From JBKQHQ01 sp052148715 (GTDB lineage: Bacteria; Pseudomonadota; Alphaproteobacteria; Rhizobiales; Xanthobacteraceae): DNA of 64,000 nucleotides. This document shows positions 37,496 to 46,127 of this stretch, one piece after another (position 1 is the stretch's first letter; each line of letters starts with the position of its first letter). Below the pieces are notes generated by a model. The model worked only from the letters and a program-made list of their open reading frames with translations. It was not told where the DNA came from and ran no database searches. The translations under genes and the position numbers were made by a program. The DNA lies in assembly GCA_052148715.1 (NCBI GenBank), contig JBKQHQ010000246.1, positions 47,926-111,925 on the forward strand, written 5' to 3'.

Positions 37496-38241
37496 ACCTT
37501 CAGGCGCTTAAACATGAACCATGGAAGGTGGCGGATGATCGTCATGATCGGCCACCAGAACCAAGGCGTATAAACGACGCGCCAGCCGTGCGAGACAGCG
37601 CGTTGAATGTCGGCCGCGACTTGATCCGGCGAGGCCCAGAGCGGGCCGCCCTTGCGTATCCCGGAAGTCATCGGCGTGTCGACAAACCCGGGCTTCACCG
37701 TCACGATGCGCACGGCAGAGCCGTCGTATTTCTGCGCCAAGCCTTCGAGCAACCTTTCGAGCCCGCCCTTGGCCGAGCCGTAGACAAAGTTGCTGGCGCG
37801 GCCACGGTCTCCCGCGACCGAGCCGATGGCCACAACGGTGATTGGCACTGCGGCGGCGCGCTGGTTCAACAGAGCTAGTATCCAGAGAGCGACGCTGGTG
37901 AAGTTGGTATCGAAAACGTTGCGCGCCGCGGCAAGATTGGTTTCGGCCTCGCTTTGGTCGCCAAGGATGCCATAAGCGATGAGTACCTCGTTGATGTCAC
38001 CAAATCGCGACCACAGCATCTTTGCCGAAGCCTCGATGGAGTCGATTGCAGCGAGATCGAGTACGACCGCTTGGGCCGATGCGGCACCGCGCGCCACCAA
38101 GTCGGCGGCCACCACCGCAAGGCGTTCCGGGTGACGAGCCACAAGCACGAACGCTGCAGGCTCCGACGCCCGCCGTCGTGCGTAGGCCTGAGCGATGGCC
38201 GACGTGGCTCCGAGGATGAGAATGCTGCCTGCTTTGTTCAT
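37492..38241 (-). CDS. dprE2: SDR, DprE2-like 2-keto-pentofuranose reductase
   Basis: The 249-residue classical SDR has SILILGATSAIAQAYARR, then AIGSVAGDRGRASNFVYGSAK, which closely resembles mycobacterial DprE2 (SSVAGERVRRANFVYGSTK). DprE2 reduces the 2-keto intermediate made by DprE1 to decaprenyl-phosphoryl-arabinose. The C-terminal hydrophobic stretch WFWWPIMTIIRHLPWF probably docks at the membrane, as in DprE2. The gene overlaps its DprE1-like neighbour by four bases, so the pair is translationally coupled. Confidence 0.82.
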   Translation of the reverse strand: MNKAGSILILGATSAIAQAYARRRASEPAAFVLVARHPERLAVVAADLVARGAASAQAVVLDLAAIDSIEASAKMLWSRFGDINEVLIAYGILGDQSEAETNLAAARNVFDTNFTSVALWILALLNQRAAAVPITVVAIGSVAGDRGRASNFVYGSAKGGLERLLEGLAQKYDGSAVRIVTVKPGFVDTPMTSGIRKGGPLWASPDQVAADIQRAVSHGWRVVYTPWFWWPIMTIIRHLPWFMFKRLKV

Positions 38242-39542
38242 GCGGCGTCTGTCGTCACTCGGCGCCAGAAGTCGGACATCATGGCGGGGTCGCGGTGAGC
38301 CTCGACCTTGCGCCAGTTCGGATAACCGGCGCGAAACGCATCAGCCGACATGGTCGCGTCCTTGGCGGGGTAAATTCGCCCACCTGCCGCTAGCACAACA
38401 TCGGACATGCACGCCAGCAGCTTGCGCGTGCTGTCGCCCTTATTCGGGAAATCGAGGGCAAGCGTCGCCCCCGACATCGGGAACGATAGCACGCCCGGTG
38501 ACGGCCTCTCGCCAAACAACTTCAGAACTACGAGAAAAGATCCTTCGCCATGTTCGGCAGTGAGTTCCAGCAGCTTGCGTACCGTGGCAGCTGCATCACT
38601 CATCGGTACCACCGACTGATGCTGAAAAAAGCCGCGTGGGCCATAGAGCCGATTCCAATGGTGGATAGAATCGAGCGGGTAAAAGAAGGGCTCATAGTGT
38701 GTTTTGGTGCGGCCTAGCGCCCAAGGTCGGTGGCGGTAGGCCCAATTAAAGGAGCTTATCGTGTGCACGTTCAGCAATCCGCCGGGTGCCTCGAGCGGGA
38801 CGGTCAATCGCGGTGCGCGATGGGTGGGAAGACCGCCGTCCTCCGCATGCCGCCCGCGGATGAAGAAGCCGCGACCGATCGCGCGTCCAGGCGCGAGGCA
38901 ATCGACCCATGCCACAGTATAGGGCCATTGGCCGCCTTCTTCGGCCAGGCGAAAGAATTCATCGAGGTCGGCCATCGGCAATGTTTCGGTGTCGATGAAC
39001 GCCGAGCGGATCGGCTGGAGCTGAAGCTCGACCCAAAGAATCATTCCTGTCAAACCGAGACCGCCGATTGTCGCCGCAAAGAGGTCCGGGTGTTCATCGG
39101 GGCCGACGGTCAGCAGATCGCCCGAAGAGCGCGCGAGGCCTAATCTCAGCACGAAAGAGCCGAATGTGCCGGCAGTCTCATGGTTCTTCCCGTGCACGTC
39201 ATTGGCCACGGCTCCGCCGAGGGTGATGAATTTCGTGCCAGGAGTGACGGGGACAAACCAGCCGTGCGGAACCACCACGCGCAACACCTGATCAAAAGTG
39301 ATGCCGGCTTCAGCCCGAAGGATTCCACGTTCGTAATCGATCGACAGAAAACGGTCTAGCATCTCGGTCATGATGAGGCGACCCTGCGCGTTCAAGCAGA
39401 CGTCGCCATACGACCGACCTTTTCCGTAGATCAGAGCCGGCAATGGCGATCCGATGAGCGCCGCCCGTGCCTCGTCCGCAAACGCCGGACGTCTCACCTC
39501 GTGGGGGACCTGTCGAAGCCGACCCCAAGACGACACCATCAT
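38238..39542 (-). CDS. dprE1: FAD-dependent oxidase, DprE1-like
   Basis: The 434-residue VAO-type flavoprotein has GKGRSYGD and PGTKFITLGGAVANDVHGKN (DprE1 has PGTRQVTVGAAIACDIHGKN), then GGLGLTGMILWVELQL and the C-terminal YPAKDATMSADAF (compare YTAKDSRTTAETF) with the conserved lysine. DprE1 oxidises polyprenyl-phosphoryl-ribose at C2. At the position of the mycobacterial Cys387, where benzothiazinones bind covalently, this protein has alanine (TLALDFP). Two adjacent ATGs are possible starts. It heads the minus-strand operon. Confidence 0.85.
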   Translation of the reverse strand: MMVSSWGRLRQVPHEVRRPAFADEARAALIGSPLPALIYGKGRSYGDVCLNAQGRLIMTEMLDRFLSIDYERGILRAEAGITFDQVLRVVVPHGWFVPVTPGTKFITLGGAVANDVHGKNHETAGTFGSFVLRLGLARSSGDLLTVGPDEHPDLFAATIGGLGLTGMILWVELQLQPIRSAFIDTETLPMADLDEFFRLAEEGGQWPYTVAWVDCLAPGRAIGRGFFIRGRHAEDGGLPTHRAPRLTVPLEAPGGLLNVHTISSFNWAYRHRPWALGRTKTHYEPFFYPLDSIHHWNRLYGPRGFFQHQSVVPMSDAAATVRKLLELTAEHGEGSFLVVLKLFGERPSPGVLSFPMSGATLALDFPNKGDSTRKLLACMSDVVLAAGGRIYPAKDATMSADAFRAGYPNWRKVEAHRDPAMMSDFWRRVTTDAA

Positions 39543-39933
39543 GACTTGTTATTTATCCGCAGCAAATCGATAAACGGTAATCATTTTCTGGAGACCGGTA
39601 GCAACTAGTGCAGAATCAGTCAAGGCAGTGCGCCGAGGTTCAGGAGCGTCCTGCGACCGTGCACGCCACAGGCTTGTTCGTCCGCGTTGTCCGCGACTGA
39701 CCTAAGGCTTGGCCGATAATGCCTTGGCCGGATTTTTGTGATGCCGGCGACGGCAACTAGATACGGTTTCATGAAAGTTCGACGGGGCTGGACGCCGAGG
39801 CCGCAGCCGGGCAAACAGTGTGGCAGACCTGGATCGGATACATGCATTCAATTGGAATTCCCGACGCGAGCGCGATTTTGGCCGCGATAAGCGACTGCGC
39901 TGCGACCGCAGGGGAGTAAAAGGACGGCTGAAT
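39543..39933. other. Divergent promoter region between dprE1-like and ubiA-like genes
   Basis: This 391-base gap separates two divergent genes of one presumed pathway and must hold both promoters. It includes short frames but nothing with conserved motifs. An AAAGGA purine tract about 8-13 bases before the ATG at 39934 is a plausible ribosome binding site. I cannot place -35/-10 hexamers with confidence. Confidence 0.45.
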
Positions 39934-41376
39934 ATGATCTATGCTGGCGAAGCTCGTGCCGATGAACCCATCATTCCGTTGGTAGTAGATCTTGACGGAA
40001 CATTGATCCGTTCCGATCTTCTCATCGAGACCGCATTCGCCGTCGTGGGAAACTCTGCAAGCCGATTTCTTGACGTCGCGCGCCGGTTGTGGAGCGGGCG
40101 GGCGGAATTGAAGGAGTTCCTCGCGCACGCCAAGATCACGTTCGCCTCGCTCCCGTACGATCCGGTGGTCCTTGCGAGGGCAAAGGCGGCGGCAAGTGCG
40201 GGGCAGCCGGTGTATCTTGCGTCCGCAAGTGACGAGAAACTCGTACGCGCGGTCGCCGAGCATCTCGGCTTCTTCTCCGGCTGGTTCGCTTCCGACGGAA
40301 TTACCAATCTTTCCGGAGAAACGAAGGCACGCCGACTCGCCGATGCTTTCGGACGAGGCGGGTTCGATTACGTCGGAAACTCTGCGGCCGACCTCCCAGT
40401 TTGGGCGGCCTGCCGCAGACGCCTGGCCATTCGAGTTCCGTCGCAGGTGCGCAGTCGGCTCGTCGCCATCGATCCCAAAACGGAATTTCTCTCCGATGAG
40501 CGCCCGACATGGCGGACCTGGGCGCGGCTTCTGAGGGTCCATCAATATACCAAAAACCTTCTGGTGCTCGTGCCGCTGCTGACGTCGCACAACTTCACAA
40601 TGCAAGCGATATTCAACGCCGTTGTGGCAATGATCTCCTTTTCCTTGTGCGCTTCCGGCGTTTACGTTCTTAACGACCTCGTCGATCTTGAAGCGGACCG
40701 CGCACATCCGACCAAGTGCAACCGGCCGCTCGCCTCGGGGGCGATTCCGTTGAACTACGGGCTTTTCCTCATTCCGGTGCTAATCATCGCCGCGCTGATT
40801 TTGGCGGCAAGCCTCTCTCTCTCATTTCTTTTGGTTCTCAGCGGTTACTTGGTGCTGACGACGGCGTACACATTTTTCCTGAAGCGGAAAGCGATCGTCG
40901 ACGTCGTGGTATTGGCGACGCTCTACACCATGCGGGTTATCGCAGGAGGCGAAGCGATCCATGCGACCGTCTCTGAGTGGCTCCTCGGCTTCTCGATGTT
41001 CATGTTCATGGCGCTTGCGTTGATAAAACGATATGTCGAGCTTTCCCAACGCCTAAAGCTATCGCTACCTGAAGCGGCCAACAGGAATTATAATAGTACT
41101 GACCTCACAATAATTGGGGCGCTAGCAGCGGCATCTGCCTTCAATGCGATCACGCTTTTTTCGCTGTATCTTTCATCGGACATGGTTCACAAGTTGTACC
41201 GTCACCCGCAACTGCTGTGGCTGATATGCCCGATACTCCTGTATTGGTCGAGCCGCGCGTTGATTATGGCGCACCGCGATGTAATGCACGACGATCCGAT
41301 AATCTTTGCCCTGAAGGATCGGGTTAGCCGGATCACAATAGCCGCGATGGTCGCTGTCGTATTGATTGCGATGTAA
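39934..41376 (+). CDS. HAD phosphatase fused to UbiA-family phosphoribosyltransferase
   Basis: The 480-residue protein has two parts. Residues 12 to about 190 are a HAD phosphatase with PLVVDLDGTLIRSD, SGETKARRLAD and GNSAADLPVW. The rest is a UbiA prenyltransferase with LNDLVDLEADRAHPTKCNRP (Mg-pyrophosphate site) and KAIVDVVVLATLYTMRVIAG, close to mycobacterial Rv3806c, which makes decaprenyl-phosphoryl-5-phosphoribose from PRPP. The HAD domain could remove the 5-phosphate, merging two pathway steps. Choosing ATG 39934 discards a basic, unconserved upstream extension. Azorhizobium noeC-type genes for Nod-factor arabinosylation are related. Confidence 0.85.
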   Translation: MIYAGEARADEPIIPLVVDLDGTLIRSDLLIETAFAVVGNSASRFLDVARRLWSGRAELKEFLAHAKITFASLPYDPVVLARAKAAASAGQPVYLASASDEKLVRAVAEHLGFFSGWFASDGITNLSGETKARRLADAFGRGGFDYVGNSAADLPVWAACRRRLAIRVPSQVRSRLVAIDPKTEFLSDERPTWRTWARLLRVHQYTKNLLVLVPLLTSHNFTMQAIFNAVVAMISFSLCASGVYVLNDLVDLEADRAHPTKCNRPLASGAIPLNYGLFLIPVLIIAALILAASLSLSFLLVLSGYLVLTTAYTFFLKRKAIVDVVVLATLYTMRVIAGGEAIHATVSEWLLGFSMFMFMALALIKRYVELSQRLKLSLPEAANRNYNSTDLTIIGALAAASAFNAITLFSLYLSSDMVHKLYRHPQLLWLICPILLYWSSRALIMAHRDVMHDDPIIFALKDRVSRITIAAMVAVVLIAM

Positions 41377-41789
41377 AGAGCCTGTCCGGAAACGAAGAAT
41401 CAATCTTGTGGCCGAGAGGGTGAGGTTCCGGCTCGGTCGTCGAAAGGCGGCAGCAAGGGGTTGCCTTGCCCCGGCATGCCAAATTAGGTCCTCGGGCAGG
41501 CTGGCGCTATCCTTGCTAAGCCGGATACAGATGGCTGCTGAGGGGGCGCTCGGCACCCGTGCCTGAATGCCGGCTCGAGACCCCTGGGCGAGGGACAATC
41601 ACTCGCACCATTGAAATAATCCTCAACATTTCCAATCTCTGATAGAAATTCATCGAGGCCCCCGACTGCCACGCAATGGCGCGTGCGCAGCATAGCTGCC
41701 GGAGCCGGCATCTCGCAATTCAGGCGCTCGACCGCACGCGACCGGCTTGCCGGATTAAAGAGTGATTAAAGGGTGACCGCGCCGACACC
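41377..41789. other. Stretch without a recognisable gene
   Basis: About 410 bases follow the UbiA gene without a supported gene on either strand. The open frames here have no motifs I recognise. It borders an IS630 relic and may consist of unrecognisable mobile-element remains. Confidence 0.4.
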
Positions 41790-42062
41790 ATGGCGCACGA
41801 CTGCCAGCGCCATAGCCCGACAATACTATTCGGAGCGTTCGATGTCACCACCGCAAGGTCGTCGGCGGGTGCATGTCGAGGCATCGTCACCGGGAGTTTT
41901 TGCTTCCTGCGGGGTATCGATCGCAAGGCGCCCCATGTCTCTCAATCTCTGGCGCTCGACGATTACGCTGCCCACAAGCACGCGAACGTCAAAGCGTGGC
42001 TGAAACATACCCGGATGCCCGCCGTTCGCACCACGAGGCATTTGCCGATCGACCCCCTGCAC
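41790..42062 (+). pseudogene. IS630-family transposase relic
   Basis: Pieces of an IS630 transposase DDE domain appear in order but in different frames. FGAFDVTTAR is followed by CMSRHRHREF and FLRGIDRKAP, then LALDDYAAHKHANVKAWL, which matches the family's LVLDNYATHKHPKVKAWL block holding the second catalytic aspartate. The third catalytic region (SASWLN-like) is unreadable. Frameshifts and missing ends show an old, inactive copy. Confidence 0.7.
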
Positions 42063-42070
42063 GGGTTAAG

Positions 42071-42901
42071 TTAGCCGATGGCTCCCGCAAGATCTTCAAG
42101 ATGATGAGCGTTGCTGGTGCCGGCGATGACGCAAGTGACATCAGATCGGGCGGCCGCCTTTGCGATCGCCGTCGGGGGGGAGAGATCGGGCTGCGTACGG
42201 ATCACCTCACGGGCAAAGACGGCAATGCTCCGTTCGCCGATCGACGGTGTGAGGCCGGCGGCTTCGGCACTGATGATGACATCGAGCGGGAGTTGCAGGA
42301 GCGTAATACCGGGCAAGTCGAGCGCCGCCTTCAGGCAGGCCAGATCATCGCAGGAAACGCCATAATGGCGCACCTTTCCAGCACGCTTGAACTCAGCGAG
42401 CGCGGCGTCGACCGCGAGTTCCAATGCGGACGCCGGCGGGCTATGCAGCAGCAGCCCATCGAGCGTGTCCAAGCCCAAGCGCCGAAGAGTAGCATCAAGA
42501 GCAACCGCGATGTGGGCAATCGAAAAGTCGGATCGCATGTGCCCCCAGCGCCGGAGAATAACGGTTTTGTTAGGGCGGCGCGACGCCATGGCGAGCGCGC
42601 GCAACACAGGCTTGAGCGGTCGCATCATCCGCATTTCCGTGGAAAGCCTCTTGCCGACCTTCGAGATCACAAATGCGCGGTCGCGTCGCGATTTGAGAAA
42701 GCGCCCGAGGACGCGCTCGCTGTCCCCTTGCCCATACACGTCGGCGGTGTCGAAAACGGTGATGCCCAGATCAAGCGCTCGCTCGAGTGTGCGCTGTATC
42801 TGCGTAAGCGGTGCCGGATTGCTGAACGATCCAATCCGGCCGCAGCCGAGACCGAGGACCGACAAAGGTTCGGCGTGAGGGCCGAAAGATCTGATGCGCA
42901 T
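42071..42901 (-). CDS. Aldo/keto reductase
   Basis: The 276-residue protein has the AKR barrel residues in place: Asp51 and Tyr56 in ITVFDTADVYGQG, Lys81 in FVISKVGKR, and His153 in GLLLHSPP. The nucleotide-binding end reads IAGTSNAHHLEDL, usual for NADP-linked AKRs. It would reduce a carbonyl or oxidise an alcohol; a sugar or keto-intermediate is plausible given the neighbours. At 276 residues it is shorter than the usual 300-330. It stands alone between an IS relic and a gene-poor stretch. Confidence 0.82.
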   Translation of the reverse strand: MRIRSFGPHAEPLSVLGLGCGRIGSFSNPAPLTQIQRTLERALDLGITVFDTADVYGQGDSERVLGRFLKSRRDRAFVISKVGKRLSTEMRMMRPLKPVLRALAMASRRPNKTVILRRWGHMRSDFSIAHIAVALDATLRRLGLDTLDGLLLHSPPASALELAVDAALAEFKRAGKVRHYGVSCDDLACLKAALDLPGITLLQLPLDVIISAEAAGLTPSIGERSIAVFAREVIRTQPDLSPPTAIAKAAARSDVTCVIAGTSNAHHLEDLAGAIG

Positions 42902-43973
42902 GCTCGGTCTTCCATTCTGAATGGCGATCCAGACCCTGGCGGAATTTTTTTTGAGGGCACGCCGTCTCGTCGATCACCTGCGTCGCGACAACGCGCTGGC
43001 CTTCCGACGTGAGTGCCGCGCTTCGCGACAGGTCCCGACGCATTCTGAACGCGGCGATCTCCTTAGCACTCTTCGCGTCCCACCTCCGCGTCGCTGCGAA
43101 CGCGGTCAGCGCGCGCCGGTCTTCTGGGCTGACCGCGCGCCCGGGCGGGCAAACCGCATCGGGCTCGCGCCGCGTAGCGACTGTCCTCATAGCTTTGAAG
43201 AAGGCAGAGATTAAGATGACGTTGCGTCTGGAGAATGCGGAAGATGAGGCGGCGTATAAGTCCATCTCTGGCACGTTGGTTTCGATCATGACGGTGATCA
43301 AGAATCTCACTTCATTGCTTGTGCCTCCGTCCAACAGCCACGTCAAGCCCACCTAATAATGGCCTCGTGTCGGTTACCCGGTGATTTTACCCAATTGCAC
43401 GGTAGCAAAATATTTCGATCAAAATCGGAATCGGTGCGATGGTGCTCCGGGCGCCTGGAGAACAACATGCGCGGATCATTGCTCGCCTTGATGATGATCT
43501 TGACATCGTAAAGTCGCGCTCCCGGAACATTAAAACTCGTGTCATAGCTGGTCATACATACGAGGACGTATTTCACCGCCTATCCGTGAAGAGGCCAATG
43601 ATCATCGCGGCACCATGCCGGACGGCCCTAAGGTGTTTGGCCGCTCGGTATTTGTGGTGGTATTTCAATACAGCGAACCGCGATCTACGTGGCGCTGTCG
43701 TGGAACTGGTACCACTTGTGGGCCGAATGATCGACTTGCGGTCATTAAAGAAAAAAAATTAACAGGCGCTCCTCAGTGGCGACATCGGCCGAGCCGCCTC
43801 TCTGCCCGCTCAACAAATGAACTCGCCGGCGCTCGACCGCATTTTGAGCGTCGTAAGCCGACGCCTTGGCCAAGCTGGCCGCGCTCATCAAATCGATTCT
43901 GCATCTGCTAAAGCAACCTCGTTAGCCTTCGGGGTCGGGGCAAGGTCGAGGGCAAGGGCAAGGGCAAATAGCC
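42902..43973. other. Gene-poor stretch of about 1.07 kb
   Basis: Open frames exist on both strands, the longest on the minus strand at 42771-43352, but it overlaps the reductase start and has no motif I recognise. A plus-strand fragment near 43570-43760 (ARYLWWYFNTANRDLRGAVVE) looks protein-like and may be the tail of a lost gene. I can support no intact gene here. Confidence 0.4.
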
Positions 43974-44198
43974 CTAAGCGTCCTTCTCGAACCAAATTTC
44001 GCTAAGCTGAGACTTGTTTACGATATGACACCCATGTTGACGCGCAAATGCCAAACAGGCGCCTCGCGCCATGTCGTATGGTTCTCCCGGTGGGAATAGA
44101 GTAGCGAATAGATCGTAATGAATCGATGCCCATTGTCCCCGCTTCAGTTCGGCCAAGGCTCCTGCCAATTTATCTAAATTCGCCTCGTAAATTGTCAT
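43974..44198 (-). CDS. Hypothetical small protein
   Basis: The 74-residue protein starts MTIYEANLDKLAGALAELKR and continues with GQWASIHYDLFATLFPPGEP and GACLAFARQHGC. It has no signal peptide or membrane segment and looks like a small soluble globular protein. I do not recognise its family. A GGGCCGCAGAG purine-rich tract precedes the ATG. Amino-acid composition is natural and the frame is free of rare runs, which supports it moderately; no neighbour suggests a job. Confidence 0.45.
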   Translation of the reverse strand: MTIYEANLDKLAGALAELKRGQWASIHYDLFATLFPPGEPYDMARGACLAFARQHGCHIVNKSQLSEIWFEKDA

Positions 44199-44324
44199 GG
44201 CTCTGCGGCCCTTTCGTGCCCGTTCCCTGTGTACAGCAATCTACGGACACCTCGGTTAAGCAAGCGGGCTGCCCTATAGGGAAATGTGGGCCAGGGTTAC
44301 GGAGACGTTAAAGGTAAGCCCTAC

Positions 44325-44562
44325 CTCGCAGGGACCGCGCGTGCATTGATGTCCCGCGCCGGGATTCGTGCCTGATGTTGCGGAGATGGCCCTCGGGCAC
44401 AGCATCAAGGGCATTCAGGGCACCTACAACAACCGCGAGTAATACGAGCCGATGGTCAACCACGCGCTCGAATGCCTAGCCAACGAAGTCGACAAGATCA
44501 TCAACTCACCGCCGGCCAATGTTGTTGCCATTGGCAAGGGCAGGCGCAAGGCCAAGGGCTAG
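44325..44562 (+). pseudogene. Tyrosine-integrase C-terminal relic
   Basis: The end of a phage/island integrase is readable. TARALMSRAGIR is followed, after a one-base insertion at about 44370, by PDVAEMALGHSIKGIQGTYN and then an in-frame TAA. The frame resumes with YEPMVNHALECLANEVDKII. The LGH and GTYN positions correspond to the second histidine and the catalytic tyrosine of tyrosine recombinases. It is an inactive remnant and suggests that a genomic island once ended or inserted here. Confidence 0.75.
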
Positions 44563-44798
44563 GATTACCTACCAAGGTGGGCGACCTTAGGGGCGCGTCG
44601 ACCAGGGACGCGCCCTTGCCCGTTTCTGGGGTGCTGGGGCAAAGGATTCAGGTTGGGAAGACCCACGTCGGTGGCGGAACCGCTGCGAAGGATGCGCGGG
44701 CAACGGGTAACGGTTTTATCCAAGCTCCTATGCGCCTTCCCATTCGGCCGTAAATTGATACCCTCGACGGGACCTCGTGTTTTCATTCGGGGGAGGGC

Positions 44799-45014
44799 AT
44801 GAGAACCATTTCGGTGGCCGCGATCATCGCGTTGCTGACGATTCCTGCCTACGCCCAACAGAGACAGATGGGGCAAAGCCCGGCGGCAAGCGCGCCGCAG
44901 GAAACCGAGGCGGAGAAGCGACAGAGGGTTAAAGACGAAAAGGCGTATAAGGATGCACTGGCCCGAGTGCCCAGCCGCGAAAAGAAGGCCGACCCGTGGG
45001 GAGGCGTGCGCTAG
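44799..45014 (+). CDS. Small exported protein
   Basis: The 71-residue protein begins with a signal peptide (MRTISVAAIIALLTIPAYA, cleavage after AYA). The mature part is charged and short, ending KAYKDALARVPSREKKADPW, a pattern common in small exported proteins of Bradyrhizobiaceae. A strong ribosome binding site (GGGGGAGG at 44789-44796) precedes the ATG. Function is unknown. No operon partner is evident, although another small exported protein gene follows on the same strand. Confidence 0.7.
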   Translation: MRTISVAAIIALLTIPAYAQQRQMGQSPAASAPQETEAEKRQRVKDEKAYKDALARVPSREKKADPWGGVR

Positions 45015-45055
45015 GCTTGGCCGCGTGGCAACATGGGTGCGCCTAGATTCCTCAG

Positions 45056-45425
45056 ATGGGGAAGTTTACCATCCGCCTTCTGGCAGCTTTCGCGCTGATG
45101 CTGATGCCGGCTGTCGCCCTGGCGCAGCTACAGCCCGGCAGCACCGGCGGCACAATAGGCCAAACGGGCAAGTCGAGTTCAGGGGGCGAGGAATCGTCAT
45201 CGCAGCCAGAAGCGCAACGACGCGGGGCAAAGGGCGAAGGGGGCTAAGCGTTCGACCGGTAAAGCCGAAGTCACGGGGGCTTCTGGCGCCAAGACATTCA
45301 ACAATCCTACGATGGGCGGTCTGGGAGTGAATTGGTGCTTGACCGGACTCGATGGATGCGGAGAAGCGTCCGCCACTGCGGTATGCCGCAGCAAAGGAAT
45401 GACGCGCGCGATCGATTTCAAATAG
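45056..45425 (+). pseudogene. Small exported protein gene with a frameshift
   Basis: The first frame (45056-45247, 63 residues) has a signal peptide ending ALAQ and LQPGSTGGTIGQTGKSSSGG, seen in small exported proteins of Bradyrhizobium. It stops at 45245. A second frame overlapping this stop reads AKTFNNPTMGGLGVNWC, then GLDGCGEASATAVCRSKGM, ending at 45425. This is a cysteine-containing domain of the same exported-protein group. The simplest reading is one gene split by an indel near 45240, but two overlapping genes cannot be excluded. Confidence 0.5.
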
Positions 45426-45726
45426 GTGGTCGCGTCTGCTGCTTACAATCAGGGCGACCGCACCACGTGTAATGGCTATTGCGGGTGTTCACTCACACAT
45501 TGTGCCAGTAAACGGGCAACCTTATTTCGCCATGCAAGCGACTGGTGAAATGTCCCGCCACGGCTCCATCACTCCCGCCGATCTCGTCGGCAAACTCGAA
45601 TGGCTTGCCGTTCTGCTCGGCCGCCACGCCGCCTCGACTTCCGCATCGCCCCCTCGAATCGGGAACCTCCCACGTTAGTTAGGCGCATTGGCTTCGCCGA
45701 TGCATCACCCGGCAAGCATCGCCTGG

Positions 45727-45999
45727 ATTGCGGAGCCACGTAGGGCCGCCCGCCGGCTGTTAGCTGGCCGCAGCGCGCCAGCTCGGCGCTGATCTTGCGA
45801 TATGAGAGCCGCTGGCCGCGCAGCTCCTTGGCAATCGCCACCACCCCGGGCTTGGCCTCGGCATAGGTACGCGCCCGCCGCGCTTGCCCGTCTCGGCCTT
45901 CTTGCGCTCGCGGGCGGCGCGCAGCTTGGCAACCAGGCGCGCCTTTTCGAGCTGGACGAACACCCCGGTGAACTGGCGCATCGCGACCCGCGTCGGGTC
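45727..45999 (-). pseudogene. Serine-recombinase C-terminal relic
   Basis: On the minus strand the stretch reads ADPTRVAMRQFTGVF, then FVQLEKARLVAKLRAARERK and KAETGKRGG, the helix E and linker of a resolvase-type serine recombinase. After a frameshift it continues VVAIAKELRGQRLSYRKISA and ELARCGQLTAGG, the DNA-binding helix-turn-helix part. The catalytic N-terminal domain with its serine is missing. It is an inactive remnant of a mobile element. Confidence 0.75.
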
Positions 46000-46127
46000 G
46001 GCGGTGTGGTCATAGCCGGGTCAGATATTCCGAAATTGCCTCCCCGGGCGTGCGTCGATAACATAGGCATGATGCTGCCTGCCGAAGTCGATTTCGGATC
46101 AAGTTCATACCCTCCCGCGGGGGCCGG

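Noticed and set aside
41873..43012. 379-residue open frame on the plus strand
   Set aside because: It is antisense to the aldo/keto reductase, which has all four catalytic residues; only a short IS630 piece at its start is meaningful.
42771..43352. 193-residue minus-strand frame upstream of the aldo/keto reductase
   Set aside because: It overlaps the reductase start, has no recognisable domain and no ribosome binding site; kept only as part of a gene-poor stretch.
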